Below, piece by piece: positions 1-11,417 of a stretch of 64,000 nt of DNA. The first letter of the stretch is position 1. Every line of letters starts with the position of its first letter. The stretch is from Castanea sativa (Eukaryota > Streptophyta > Magnoliopsida > Fagales > Fagaceae): positions 31,717,001 to 31,781,000 of the forward strand of contig NC_134013.1 of NCBI RefSeq assembly GCF_040712315.1, given 5' to 3'. Made by a program: the position numbers and the translations under genes. Below the pieces are notes generated by a model. That model had not been told where the DNA came from. It ran no database searches and saw nothing but the letters and a program-made list of their open reading frames with translations.

Positions 1-478
1 AGTAGTAAATCCCTACTACCAAAAATTTCATTTTTCTGGTTCCTATGGGGAAAGGACCCAGGATATCCAGTCCCCATTATGCAAAGGGTCATGGGGCCAT
101 CATTGGGGTCTGGTACTCCGACATCTGTCTAAAGACGTTCCTATAGCGTTGACACTGGTCACACACCTTGACATAAGCCTTAACATCTGCTTGAATTTTA
201 GGCCAGTAGTAGCCTGCACGGACGACCTTATGAACTAGCGATCTTGCTCCTGAGTGATTCCCACATGCTTCTTCATGAACCTCCCTCAACATATAGTTTG
301 ACTCGTCCGAAGCCAAGCACCTTAGGTAGGGCTGAGAAAAGCCTCGCTTGTATAGCACTTCGTTTATGAGGACGTATTTGGCAGCCCTGACCCTCAGCTT
401 CCTAGCCTTGTCCTTGTCTTCTAAAAGCCTTTCTTCTTTAAGATAGGCTACTATTGGACTCATCCAATTTTCTCCTTC
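1..478 (-). pseudogene. integrase N-terminal (HHCC zinc-binding) region, cut by window edge
   Basis: Open stretch 89-463 contains the H2C2 zinc finger: VHEEACGNHSGARSLVHKV with the two histidines, then AYVKVCDQCQRYRN with the two cysteines, and the intervening AGYYWPKIQADV. After MMAP a stop occurs and the sequence continues toward the catalytic core, which begins at the window edge (about positions 1-80). It would bind cDNA ends for integration, but the frame is broken. Confidence 0.88.
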
Positions 479-1060
479 TCATATTTGCTGTATATCTAGG
501 AGGTCTATGCTCGGCATGTATTGGATTATGTAGTACTCGTCCATAACTCCTTCTGCCGAAGTTGCTTTCGCCAAGGCGTTTGCTTCCATATTTTCCTCCC
601 TAGGGAGTTGAATAAAAGTCACTTCCGAAAACTTTTTTGCAAGCTGCTTCACTTTGCTAAGGTAGCTCTTCATCTATCTTCCTTAGCATCACACATTCCA
701 TTCACTTGGTTGATGACTAGCTGAGATTCTCCTTTAACTATTATTGACTCCGCCCCTAGGGACTTAGCCAATTCTAGCCCTTTGAGTAGAGCTTCATATT
801 CAGCTTCGTTGTTGGTGGTTTGATACTGCAAACGGGCTGCGTACTCTAACTTGTCACCTTCTGGGGACTTGAGTATTACTTCGATCCCTCCTGCGTATAG
901 TGCGGATGATCCGTCCACATTGATAATCCACCTTCCATCTCCTTTGTCTTTGTTCAGCTCGTCCTAGCTGGGAGTGAACTCCGCAATGAAATCCACCAAT
1001 GCCTGTGCCTTGATTGTGTTCCTTGGAAGGTATCTGACATCAAAACTCGCTAAGTTCCAC
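479..1060 (-). pseudogene. second, archaeal-type RNase H domain of the Tat element
   Basis: The stretch 670-918 reads NVDGSS/DGSSALYAGGIEVIL, then TTNNEAEYEALLKGLELA and KGESQLVINQVNG. These are the acidic catalytic-site motifs of an RNase HI-like (RVT_3) domain. The adjoining frame 479-673 continues with SEVTFIQLPREENMEANALAK, the usual C-terminal part. Frames change near 672 and near 1040 (an extra T), so translation is interrupted. This extra RNase H between RT-RNase H and integrase is diagnostic of the Tat lineage. Confidence 0.85.
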
Positions 1061-1066
1061 CACCCA

Positions 1067-1522
1067 CTAGATTAATCGTTCTGCAGCTTCCAACTTGTTC
1101 ATTGCCTTCTTTACGGGATGATCCGTCAGGACGTTGATAATATGAGCTTGGAAATAATGCCTCAACTTCCTAGAAACCGTAATCAAGGCAAAGGCTAGCT
1201 TCTCCATCATCGGGTATCGTCCTTCCGCTCCTCTCAATGCACGGCTTGTGTAATAAACTGGTTTCTGAATCCTCCCTTCTTCTTTGACCAACGTCGAGCT
1301 TACTGCGTGCGGGGATACTGCCAAATACAAATATAGTTCTTCTCCAAGTACAGATGGACTTAGCAATGGTGCTGTCATGAGGTAAGTCTTCAGGTCTTGG
1401 AAGGCCTTCTGACACTCGTCCGTCCATTCAAATGTCTTCCTGAGAACTTTAAAGAATGGCAAACATTTGTTAATAGCTTTCGATACAAACCTGTTAAGGG
1501 CAACAACTCGTCTGGTAAAAGA
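1067..1522 (-). pseudogene. RNase H domain (RT-associated) of the Tat element
   Basis: The open stretch 1067-1462 holds the RT-connected RNase H motifs FEWTDECQKAF, LYLYLAVSPHAVSSTLV, PVYYTSRALRGAEGRYP and KLRHYFQAHIINVLTDHP. It is preceded by a connection segment containing a TAG at about 1520 and is followed by a TAG near 1064. This domain degrades the RNA strand of RNA-DNA hybrids. It lies directly downstream of the RT pieces in the same transcription direction. Confidence 0.88.
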
Positions 1523-2521
1523 CTAAACTTCTTTGATATTCTTCTGTGGTTCCATATTTAATATCGCCTGAATCTTTTCTAGATTTTCCTCGATTCCTTT
1601 GTGTGAAACCATGAACCCTAAAAACTTCCCCGACGAAACTCCAAAAGCACACTTGCTTGGATTTAGTTTCATGTTGTATTGCAGAAGTGTGTCAAAGGTC
1701 TCTTGAAGGTCGTCTAGATGCTTCCACTCGTCCAAACTTTTTACTAGCATATCATCTACATAAACCTCCACATTTCACCCGATTTGAGGACGGAACATGT
1801 GGTTCACCATTCTTTGGTAGGTCGCCCTTGTGTTCTTTAAACTAAAGGGCATTACCTTGTAGCAAAATAACCCTTGGCTAGTAATGAATGAGGTCTTTTC
1901 TTGATCTGCCTCGTCCATTTTTATTTGGTTGTAGCCTGAGAAGGCGTCCATGAAGCTCAGCAACCTGTGACCTGCTGTCGAGTCCACCAGTTGGTCAATG
2001 CATGGCAATGGATAACTGTCCTTAGGGCAAGCCTTGTTTAAGTCAGTAAAGCCCACGCACATTCGCCACTTGCCGTTGGCCTTTTTTACCATGACTACGT
2101 TCACCAAATAGTCCGAATAATAAACTTCTTGGATGAACTCCGCAGTGATCAACTTCTGGACCTCTTCTTTGATGACATTGTCTCGCTTAGGAGCAAAAAC
2201 CCTCTTCTTCTGACGCACTGGTTTGGAGTAGGGACATACATTCAGGCGATGAGTAATGACACTAGGATCAATACTCAGCATGTCCTCATGACTCCATGCA
2301 AAGACATCAAGGCTTTTCTTCAAAAATTGGACCAGTGTATTCTTTGCCTCCTCTTCCATGCTCATGCCGATTCTAGTGAATTTCTCGGGTCTGCTCTCGT
2401 CCAAAGGGACATCTTCTAACACCTCAGTGAGTTCTACTATAATCCTTCTCTCGTCTATGCCCATTGTATGCACATGCTCATTCGTCACTAACATGGTTAA
2501 GTAGCATTCCCTGGCAGCTAA
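1523..2521 (-). pseudogene. reverse transcriptase domain of the Tat element
   Basis: Two open pieces, 1775-2494 and 1523-1771, together cover a gypsy reverse transcriptase. Visible motifs are DLNKACPKDSYPLP, the first catalytic aspartate in SFMDAFSGYNQIKMDE, SQGLFCYKVMPF, and the YVDDMLVK box with the catalytic Asp pair. The catalytic residues survive. A TGA at 1772-1774 separates the two pieces just before the YVDD box, and a TAG lies at the gag-pol junction near 2521. Both are consistent with C-to-T change of CGA or CAG codons. It would normally synthesise cDNA from element RNA in the capsid; this copy is broken. Confidence 0.92.
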
Positions 2522-3350
2522 CTAATCTCCTTGCACTTGACCCACGCCATGCTCGGTTGGGAATTTGACCGTCAAGGCTTCTCTGTTGAACCGGGTAATA
2601 AAGGACCGTAAACTCTCATTCTCCCCTTGCTCAATAGTTAGTAAACTGGAAGAGGAATGCTTGTGGCGTTGTCCTCCAATGAAATTATTGATAAACAACT
2701 TACTCAACTCCTCGAACGATCCCACAGAGTTTGGGGGTATTTTGCTGAACCACACCCGCGCTGGTCTCTTAAGAGTGGTAAGGAATGCTCTGCACATAAT
2801 CTCGTTCGGAACCCCCTGAAGGTGCATAGTGGTCTTTAAAGTAGCGATGTGATCACATGGGTCATGATTTCTATCATACGAATCTAAGGAAGGCATTTTG
2901 AATTTCGGGGTAGGGGTGACTATTGATGGAAGCCATAAAAGGGGAGTCCGTTCGGTGAACTAAATCATCCACGAGGTTCGCTCGCCTCATGTTCTCCTTC
3001 ATTTCATCCATGACTTTTCTCATCTGGTCCATCTCCCTCTCTAGTGTGGCACTCTTCTTAAAGCAATACCCCTTATCTGATTTTTGAACTCAACATTTTC
3101 TCCTTCACCTTCTTAACTCTAGGCTCGTCCTTCCGTGTGCCCGTTATGGCGCTGCCTCTTTAGATTGATCTCCCTATTCAACTCTTGATTCTAACGGGTT
3201 AATTCCGCCATGGCAGCAGCCATGGACTGTATTTGTTGAACGGAAGGCGGTTGCATGACAGCTAACTGATGATCGCGGAGGGGATTACTAGAAGCATCCC
3301 TACTCTCCTAGTGGCCTGGGGTGGTAGCCCTTGATCTTGTTCGAATCATT
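2522..3350 (-). pseudogene. gag remnant of the Tat element
   Basis: The retrotransposon gag (capsid-like) domain is recognisable in the open stretch 2522-2896, with the motifs RPARVWFSKIPPNS and SFEELSKLFINNF. Upstream, from about 3350 to 2900, an N-terminal region rich in Gln and Ala is interrupted by stops. After residues equivalent to SFITRFNREALTV the frame passes directly into the sequence that normally precedes reverse transcriptase (HGVGQVQGD). The rest of gag, including the zinc knuckle, and the protease have therefore been deleted in frame. Capsid function is not expected. Confidence 0.85.
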
Positions 3351-3412
3351 CAGTCTTTTGTCTAGGAAAGGTTAATCGTTGAAAACAATCAATCAAACGA
3401 AAAGAAAACTTT

Positions 3413-3430
3413 TTCCCACAGACGACGCCA
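3413..3430 (-). other. primer-binding site of the Tat element
   Basis: Read on the minus strand, TGGCGTCGTCTGTGGGAA begins two bases inside the LTR end. It resembles the TGGCGCCGT-type tRNA primer-binding sites of Tat and Athila elements, with one substitution. Confidence 0.7.
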
Positions 3431-3432
3431 AT

Positions 3433-4103
3433 TGATGATGCGAAAAAAATCAATAGGCTGGATGCTTCAGACTTGAAAGGAATACTTGCTATCTTGATGG
3501 CCTGAAAAAGAAAGAAAAGTGATCAAAGGTGACTGGGGTCGCCCGCCAAGAACCCTCCAATGGCAAAGTTAGTTTTCTCTCTATAATTTTGGAATTCTAA
3601 CTTTTCAGGAAACGTAAAGCGTACCTTTATTTGGTTTGAATGAGCATTTATATAGTGTCCTAAAGACAGTTATCAAACTCGTAACTTCCCCTAGATTCAA
3701 GGAGGTGTAAGGGTTCAAAGATAACTTTCACAATTGCTTAGGAGTTACATACTTCTTACATAACGGTCACTGGAAGTTATGCATATAATAAGGAGCTGTA
3801 ATACATACTCAGGAATTTTCCTAAGCGTGAGGACCTCGTCCGAGGATCCTCCTGTTGAGAGTACCTCGCTTAAAAACAAAGTCATTCCCCCTATGGACGA
3901 CCTTTGTTCAGGACAAGGTTTGTGGCTCCCCAGGACGAAACGACGTGGTTTTGTCCCTTGATCATGCGAAGCTCGTTCAAGCTTCTTCCTCCATGGACGA
4001 GATAGCCATTGACGAGGTTCTTACAATCCTTGCTTCGCTGGCCTTGTCTTGGACGACCTCCATGGACGATGTTGGAGTTGGTACTTTATCATACCCTATC
4101 ACA
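3433..4103 (-). repeat. 5' LTR of the Tat element (about 671 bp)
   Basis: The segment runs from TG to CA, and its inner edge abuts a primer-binding site. It contains several copies of a TGGACGA-type motif (around 3893, 3994, 4050 and 4063), giving a weakly repetitive interior. The outer flank is tgtaa. The matching target-site copy cannot be checked because the other end is outside the window. Confidence 0.75.
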
Positions 4104-4735
4104 TGTAAAATATTTTCTTGAAAACTTTTTCATTTTATAGTGTTCGATTGTGTAATTGAAAATAATAAGAAACAATTTTCAAGTATTTGTTTCACGCTAA
4201 AATTATTTTTTTTTTTCTTCCCAAATCTCACATCCGAGCAAATCGACAAAACCCAACCCACCACCACTCCACCAACCACCCAAACCACAATTAAATCAGA
4301 ACAAACCCACCCACCACCATTCCATCGACCACTCAAATCCACATATTGGAGAGTGAAGAAGAAAAGGAAAAAAGAAACAACTTGCCAACCACCCATCACA
4401 ACCCACAATCTCAGCTATCACCATGTCCCAGCCACCCAACAAAAATCCGTAAACCCCGCCTAAAAATTGAGATTGAATAGCCCACACAGCACTAAAAAAA
4501 TCCAAATCAGTAAACCCATGCAACAAAAATGAAAATCCTAATCTAAGATCTAGTGGGTGAGCTAATAAAGGTAGAGATAGAGCTAGTGGAGGTGGCAAAT
4601 AACCACACCAAAAAAAAAAAAAACCTCAAGAAGTTCAAGCTAGCTTGAGAATAGGTGTAGAGCTAGCCACGATGAAGGTGAGGCTGGTTATGGGTGGCAT
4701 CGATGATCGCATTGGTGGCTAGTGATGAGTGGCTC

Positions 4736-4781
4736 GATAGTCTATTTGTTAGAGAAAAGATAGTCTATTTGTTAGAGAAAA
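4736..4781. repeat. 23-bp perfect tandem duplication
   Basis: gatagtctatttgttagaga plus aaa occurs twice, back to back. Confidence 0.85.
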
Positions 4782-4872
4782 GGGTTGATGGTGGACTAGG
4801 TTGTGGAAGGGAACAGAGAGAGCATTAAAGAGGCAGCAAGACAAAGGTATCAAGACCGAGAGAGGGCAACAA

Positions 4873-4914
4873 GTGTAAAATGTTTTACTAATATTTCTAG
4901 TAAAAAACATTTTA
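4873..4914. repeat. imperfect palindrome
   Basis: gtgtaaaatgttttact is mirrored by agtaaaaaacattttacac across a short spacer. This could be a MITE remnant or a simple foldback. Confidence 0.6.
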
Positions 4915-5180
4915 CACAAACTTGCTTTGATTGGTTTAGTTTACTAAAATTATTTTACTTTTGACTAAATATTTTAGTGCAAAACAAACGCGATTAAACT
5001 GAAAGAATATTATTTTCATTGAAACAAATAAAACATAACTTCTTCTTTTTTGAAGATAAATAAAGCATAACTAATCATCCATTCCCGCAAAGAGAAGTGT
5101 TATACATCCACAACATATAAGTAATAATTGATTCTAATTTGAATCAACAACTTAAATTACTTTTTGTCCACTCATAACAA

Positions 5181-5270
5181 CCAATAACAACTCACCACTT
5201 AGAATTCATTGTGAAAATATTATAACCAATAACAACCCACCACTTAGAATTCATTGTGAAAATATTATAG
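5181..5270. repeat. 45-bp tandem duplication
   Basis: Two adjacent 45-bp copies starting ccaataacaac differ at two positions, so the duplication is recent. Confidence 0.85.
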
Positions 5271-5934
5271 ACATGATATTTCGCTTACACAAATCATCCA
5301 ACGCAAAAACAACAAATGAAAACAGAGACAATCTTGTTACTGAAACAGAGAGGAGTCCAATTCGAATTACTTTAAAGGAAAAAAGGTTAGACAGCTCTGT
5401 TGGGTGCAAGTAACATATGTCATCTTAGTGAATCCAATAACATTGTTCCCTCTCAACACTACCTAATCATAACCATATTTTTTTTTTTTTTTTTTAATAA
5501 TTACAACATGCTGCAACTACTCTTTCCCCCTAGACCCCCAAACACTTTGTACATGAAGAGGTGCCAATCCAGTGCCCAATAATAACCATAATTAAGACCA
5601 TTGGAAACTCTGCAAATCAACCCACATTTAAATAAATACAAAACCAACACATTAAAATGCAGAATTACAACTAAATATACATGGCACTAATCAATCTGCA
5701 ATATATAGAAGTAACACATTACCAGGTCCATATAAATTAGCCATATATGTAGTAAAAACAAGTACTAAAAAGAAAAGAAAAAAACCCATAATAATCCATG
5801 TTATGAGCCTGGAGACAGGAGAAAAAAAAGAAAACAGGGTTCTTGCCAATCATGGATAAAATTTCCCAGACCTTGACAATACACAGCTAACCACATACTG
5901 CCAGCTAATTAAGAAGGCAATAATGTTTGACATT

Positions 5935-7317
5935 TCAGTCCCTCTTCTTATCCTTCAATGGTCCTCTAGGAATCTTGCTCAAAACCTTTGCATCAAAAAC
6001 TGCATATTGCTTGTTAAACTCAGCATGTGCCTTCTCAGCAAATGAGTCCACTTGGTCCTCATATTTCTCATAGAGCACTGGCAGTGTGTGTAGCAAAACA
6101 AATGCTGCAACGAAGTCAAGAGATGATGTGTTAAGAGCTAATACTTTCAAGATAAAACTAATTCATGCATATGGCAACTCATTAGCCATTACCTATGTAG
6201 AACAAGGTCAGGAAGTTGCACCAGTTCCCCACAATAGACAAAACCCACAAGCCAGCAATTGCCTAATTTATCACATCATTCAAATATAACAAGACAATAT
6301 AAACCATTGATGAGAAATTATGATAGCTCAAAAATATGATTCTAGCCAAGATTGCTATATATGGAACTTAAGAGCCATATGCTTGAACAAAACAAATATA
6401 AGTGCAATTCTACAAGGAACTCTCAGGTTGTCCAAGAGATAATTAATAATGCAAACTATCAATAAGTATATGAAATTTGGGAATGAACATACAGAGAGGA
6501 ACTTCTTTAGGTCTCTTCCGGATGCTATATCCCGCAGAAAAGAAAAAGCATTGTTGATCTCAATCCTCAATGCAGCGGCAACCTGAAGAACAGGCTCCTC
6601 TGGGATATGGAATTCTGGAATGTGTGGACGACTCCTAAATGAACAAATGGAATAAATGAGAACCGACTAAAAATTTAAAAAAAAAAAATGCAAAAATAGA
6701 TATTATTAAACGCGCAAAGACAGCAGCCTCACTTGTTGATAAATGTGGAAGCATTGGACCACAAGAACAGAACTGCAAGAGACAGAATCAAGATGTGGCA
6801 AACGAGAGTTAACAGGTGGTATTCAAGCAATTCAAACAGAACCCACATAGCAGTTGCACTGCCCAGCACTCCCGCTGAGATCTTCTTGTTCCTCCACAAG
6901 AAAACATCAGCAGCTGCAGCATAAAAATCATCACAAGCACATACCCATTAGAAACATCGCTACGCCTTAAAATGAAATTACTAATTCTTAACTCACATAG
7001 CAGCAGTTAGAAACATATTATTATTTTATATAATAACCCACAAAAAAGTTTAAGAACCTTATTCACAACATAGAGTAATCAAAACCGTAAGATTTAATCC
7101 GAGACAAAACCAGATCTAGATCCAAAGTGATCGAAGCAAGATCTACAAAGAAAAATTATGCAATTTCTTACACCGATTTAGGAATACTTCAGATTTGGCT
7201 GTCTGAAACAGACAAATTGAGATCTGATATAACCGTTCACAGCCTAATCTGTTCCGAGATTCCACTACTACTACCACTGCACTTTCTCAGCAACCAAACA
7301 AATCTAAATCGAAAATG

Positions 7318-7348
<31 letters not shown>

Positions 7349-7803
7349 AAATTTAAAATAAAAATAAAAAAGATCGCATTTTAAGCAGTCTCATCCAAAT
7401 TTCTTCCCCAGAAAAGAACTTTAAATCAACAAAATAAACAAACAAATACGATTCAAATTCAAGCACAATTTCGAGAAATGAACCTACGTTTGCCACCACC
7501 GAAAACCTTGTGAACCGGCTGTTCCCTCCCAAAGAGCCTGTAAATCTTGTCCTTCATCGACGATGACGATTGTGGTGGCGAGCTAATATTCATCTTTTCC
7601 TTCTCTCGCTCTCGCTCTCGCTCTCTCTCTCTCTCTTTCTCTTTCTCTCTCTCTTTCTCTCTCTCTTTCTCCTTCTTCTTCTCGTCCTCCGAATCCGAAG
7701 ACGAATCGTGGCCATGGATCGTCCCCGTTATCTTCTCCAACAGCGACTCCCTCTCCTCCACCTTCACTTCCTCCTCATGGTGTTGACGATGCTCCTCCGC
7801 CAT
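5935..7803 (-). CDS. RTNLB: Reticulon-like protein B (RTNLB1/2 type), five exons
   Basis: Exons read on the minus strand: 7803-7488, 6913-6733, 6634-6493, 6262-6193 and 6104-5935. All junctions are GT-AG and the phases match, giving 292 aa. The reticulon homology domain begins at about residue 106 ([11 protein letters not shown]). It has two long hydrophobic hairpins, about 119-157 and 214-248, separated by a hydrophilic loop containing [20 protein letters not shown]. The C-terminus ends KKRD, a KKXX-type ER retrieval signal. Reticulons shape tubular endoplasmic reticulum by wedging into its outer leaflet. The N-terminus contains [19 protein letters not shown], typical of RTNLB1/2, preceded by an unusual Lys/Glu/Arg repeat at about residues 40-70 encoded by a GA/CT microsatellite. 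Length is slightly above the usual 270-275 aa because of this tract. The ATG at 7803 gives the canonical MAEEH start. Confidence 0.95.
7316..7348. repeat. (TA)n microsatellite in reticulon intron 1
   Basis: About 14 TA/AT repeats lie between exon 1 (ending 7488) and exon 2 (starting 6913). Confidence 0.9.
7605..7680. repeat. CT/GA microsatellite inside reticulon exon 1
   Basis: An interrupted (ctctcg)n, (ct)n, (ctttct)n tract encodes a Lys-Glu-Arg repeat on the minus strand. Length changes in multiples of three would alter the cytosolic N-terminus without a frameshift. Confidence 0.9.
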
Positions 7804-7943
7804 AGCTTTTTCTCTCTCTCACTCACCCAAACCCTACCGTTTCTTTTTCAAAACCCTAACTTTTTCTCGTTTCGAAACGTCTCGAAACTGAAGAGAACGA
7901 AAATATAAAGTACAAAGCTACGAAAATTCTCTCTGTGAGAATT

Positions 7944-7988
7944 TCTCTCTCTCTCTCTCTCTCTATCTGCGTCTTGGCTCTATAAAGT
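7944..7988 (-). promoter_or_regulatory. reticulon core promoter / 5' UTR: TATA-like box and CT tract
   Basis: On the minus strand CTTTATAGA (about 7979-7987) is followed some 15 bp downstream by a (GA)n tract (7964-7944) and then the ATG at 7803. A TATA box followed by a GA/CT-rich leader is common in plant genes. The transcription start is not directly visible. Confidence 0.5.
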
Positions 7989-8187
7989 AGGAAAAGACGT
8001 TACTGATGATTTAATCTGGGCCGTCGATAGGTCCGGATCCGAACCTGGAGGCTTTGCTATATATTTTCCTATTTTTTTTCTTTTCTTTTCTATTTTTTCC
8101 TAACTGAGAAAGATAGATATGAATGGTAGTAACATTTTTATAGGACCGAGGCTAACGGCGGTTAGATTTGACGGATCCTCAGAGGAA

Positions 8188-8315
8188 ACACGTGGCGAGA
8201 GCACAATCAGCGGTGTGTTTTCAAATCAGGGTGAGAGAGGATAAGAGGAGAAGGTCACATGTAGTACAGCGGTGTACAAATGACATAATAGAGTCTTGGA
8301 TCTTTCGACACGTGG
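8188..8315. promoter_or_regulatory. two G-box / ABRE-like motifs upstream of the reticulon gene
   Basis: aCACGTGgc at 8189-8194 and aCACGTGgt at 8309-8314 are palindromic G-boxes about 200 and 320 bp upstream of the TATA-like element. G-boxes bind bZIP and bHLH factors; ACGTGGC is the ABA-response core. Regulation by ABA or light is an inference. Confidence 0.55.
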
Positions 8316-11300
8316 TGCAACTGGGCCCGGACGATTATGCTTTATATACTTAGAGATTAAGCAAATACTAATAAATTATAATATAAATTTATTTTTTTGA
8401 TGAACTATAATATTTTTTATTGAGCAATCGAAATATTTTACCGTGTGCGTTATACAAAGTTTGAAGTTTGGATTAGTGTACGTAAACCTGTTTAATTAAC
8501 AAATAATGAGACGAGTTTTGCTTTTATGAGCTAGCTAGCCTAACTAGACTCATGCACACACGAAGAGCATGTCATAAGATTAGTAATATAATATTATTAT
8601 AAATTTATAATAAATACTAAAAAAATTTATCACACCGAAAATATATGACTAAGAATTACTATGGATAAAAGGGGTAAAAATAAATTTCAAATAAACTAAA
8701 AAAGAAAATGTTCAACACACAAAATTTTCATTTTTGTTTTACTCGTTGAAATAATAAATTGTGATCAATATAATATGGATCCATCATTGATACTGATTTT
8801 ATGAATATTAATAATTGTGAAAAAAATTATGAATATTGTTTTGGGAAAAAAGAAAATCAAGATATTCGCTATGGCAAATTTCAGTATCTACACAAACTTT
8901 TAGTGCACCAATAGAATCTGGAGATTCTGGGCCGACATAGCTCCTATATTGCTTGGTTGAAATTTCATCTGGGCTATCATATCAGCTGATGCCTGGTACC
9001 ATAATTTAAAATAGGTCCCGCTTGATCTTGATCTTGATGTTGATGTTGATAGTGAGCTATTACGGATTTACAGGTCTTACAGTAGGGAGGATCCAATCAG
9101 AGCAAGTAAAACAATATAAAAAGAATAAGCTCCTAAAGTTGGGTTAGTTACCTAAAAGAAGAAAATGAGCTGGGTCATTCCTGAAAGTCCAATATGATTA
9201 GGAAAGAGATTAAGATGGGTTGTGTATAATTAATAATTTGGACCAAAATATCAATGAGTTTTCTCTTTATTCTAACATTGGCAAAGGCGGCAATAGAGAT
9301 CCTATGTACGCAGAGAAAGTCGGCAATTTAAATTGTCTCAAAACATTTTTATTGCACATTGATCTATTCCTCCTTATTGGTAGAATGCAAAAATAGTTTA
9401 CTTTATCTTCACCACACAACTTTATCATGGACCTCCTAACTAGTACTTTTCTTTTACAGCTGTAAGAACCAACACTGCAACACATTGTTCATATGAGACA
9501 CATGATTTTGAATAAATTATAGTGATTAGTGATCATCATGCTTGCTCAAAGAATTAGACACAGGCATCACTCTTTAACGAAATGTGCCAATCACCCAATT
9601 GTGACAGCCTAAAAGGCCTTAGGGACTTGGCCTCATCTCTATAGACTACATGCACATGGAAGCACAAAAGATGTGAACCCTATCCATACCTATTAGGTGA
9701 ATTCTAATTGCATAGTCCAGAAGAGGTTTCTTCTCATGGGCCAGCAAAGACATCAAATTTCTTTTAGTTCTAAACATAAACCTCCAAAATGGGCAAGGAG
9801 GGACAACAACTTTAAGATAAAAGGCATCAAAGTTCCTAACCTCAAAAGCTTTAAATAAGTAGACCCGCAAAAAGTCATGGATATTACAATGTTTAAACTA
9901 AATTCAAAACAAGATTCAGAAACATTGACAGATTTAAATGGACCTACATCCTGCTTTGTGACAAAAGAACTCATCTAAAAGCATACGCATACATTTGCGT
10001 ACAACCACAACATTTACACATTAGCCCATAGTAGGATAAAAGGGAACAACAAAAGTACAAAACAACTACTTTTAACAACCCAGAATTTGAGATCTGCAAT
10101 ACTTAAAGGGATAGTAAATGCAGAGCAAACTGTAAAGAACTAACTTATGCTAAATTATTCTGAAACTATCTTTTACTAAGTTACTCTCTGATTGGATGCC
10201 AGCAAATGAAATTCAAGAATAGGAAGAAACTACACTTTAAAAGAAAAGGGAAATATTGACCAACTTTTGTTCTCAGAACAAGAAAGATTGGTCCATTAAT
10301 TTTGAAGTTAGTCTGCAGATTGTTAACACGATCATACGATTGGGGGACAATTTGCTCTTACAGGCAAAGTTGTATCCTCATCTTGCCCCTATGCCGCAAA
10401 TCATGAGATCGGATCCCTCCATAACTTACCACCTTGCATCTCACCAGTAGATGCTTCAACTAGAAGGCAGAGTAAAGTAGTTGAGAAGGTGAAGAAAATG
10501 GATGAGAAGAAGTTAGGAGAAGTTAAGCATGATGGAAAAAATGACAGATGAAGGTCAAGGCTAAATGGAAGCACTTGAGATCATTTTCTCTATTAAATGA
10601 AATAATATATATTTTTATTGGTTGGCATGTCAGTTTTCCATTTCATCAACTCAACCACCATGACAATGCCAAGAGAGAAGGCCTCACTGATGGCATTGCC
10701 AGTGGTTTCTTAGAAGTGAAGTGCAAGGAATCAAATTTTGAAAATTTGCCTTGAGACCTTTTACAACAAATAAAGTTACATGCTGTTTTGTTTTATAGTC
10801 CTCATGTGTCACATTAACTAAAAATAGGTAGCATAAAAGTAGCATATGTTGCACAATGCTGGCTGGTGTATGTTAGGATAATCTATTGGTTCTTGGCAAC
10901 TACTGGAAAAATCTTATTAGTCTAGGACCAAAACTTGAAATGGTTCAAAGGTTTAAATCAGTGCTAGAAATTGAATATGAAAAAAAGGAAAAGATAAGAT
11001 GTTGATATGCAATAGCTAACAAGATCTTGTGATAACCTGTCAATGGCAACTACCATTTCAACTATGGTTCCCTTTTGTAAAGCATTTTTCTCTGGAAAGC
11101 ACATGAAGTTGAAATCACGCAAAATGAGAAAGAAAACTAGCAAAGCTAATGGAGTCTCAAAATGATGGGACAACTTGTTTTGTATTTGTACCGATAAAGT
11201 GGCGATGTCCTAAAATCATTTAAAACCATCATTTCTCAAAACCTCAAGTAGGTTAGGGATATAAACTATTTTAAAATCCTATCATTCACATAACTTCTCG

Positions 11301-11417
11301 AGTCATTAGCATTTCAATATGCATGCTGAAGATAAAACTTCAAACAAGTTTTAAGAACAGAAATAGTTTCTTGTATATTCCATACAAGAGCACTATTTGG
11401 AAATGACATTACAGCCC
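8316..11417. other. intergenic spacer, nothing recognised
   Basis: AT-rich DNA with only short open frames that lack recognisable motifs, splice structure or codon bias. Transposon debris too decayed to name is possible. Confidence 0.55.

Larger units (their letters stand above)
1..4103 (-). mobile_element. Ty3/gypsy LTR retrotransposon, Tat lineage, 5' part (cut by window edge)
   Basis: Reading the minus strand from 4103 down, the order is LTR, primer-binding site, gag, reverse transcriptase, RNase H, a second RNase H-like domain, and the integrase zinc finger. The window ends inside integrase. A second RNase H between RT-RNase H and integrase is characteristic of the Tat/Ogre/Retand lineage. 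The reading frame is broken by several stops and at least two frameshifts. The gag C-terminus with its zinc knuckle and the whole protease are missing, so the copy cannot move by itself. The other LTR lies outside the window. Confidence 0.93.
4104..5934. other. intergenic spacer, AT-rich
   Basis: No credible gene. Long A/T runs, a CCACC-rich tract near 4255-4330 and short local duplications (listed separately) fill the space between the Tat LTR and the 3' end of the reticulon gene. The reticulon 3' UTR probably occupies the right end, read leftwards from 5934. Confidence 0.6.

Noticed and set aside
9267..9485. 72-codon minus-strand Cys-rich frame considered as a small secreted peptide
   Set aside because: No signal peptide and no ordered cysteine pattern; likely chance.
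10964..11173. 69-codon minus-strand frame (FFLILRDFNFMCFPEKN…)
   Set aside because: Superficially like a LINE endonuclease GDFN motif but lacks the flanking conserved blocks; too weak to call.
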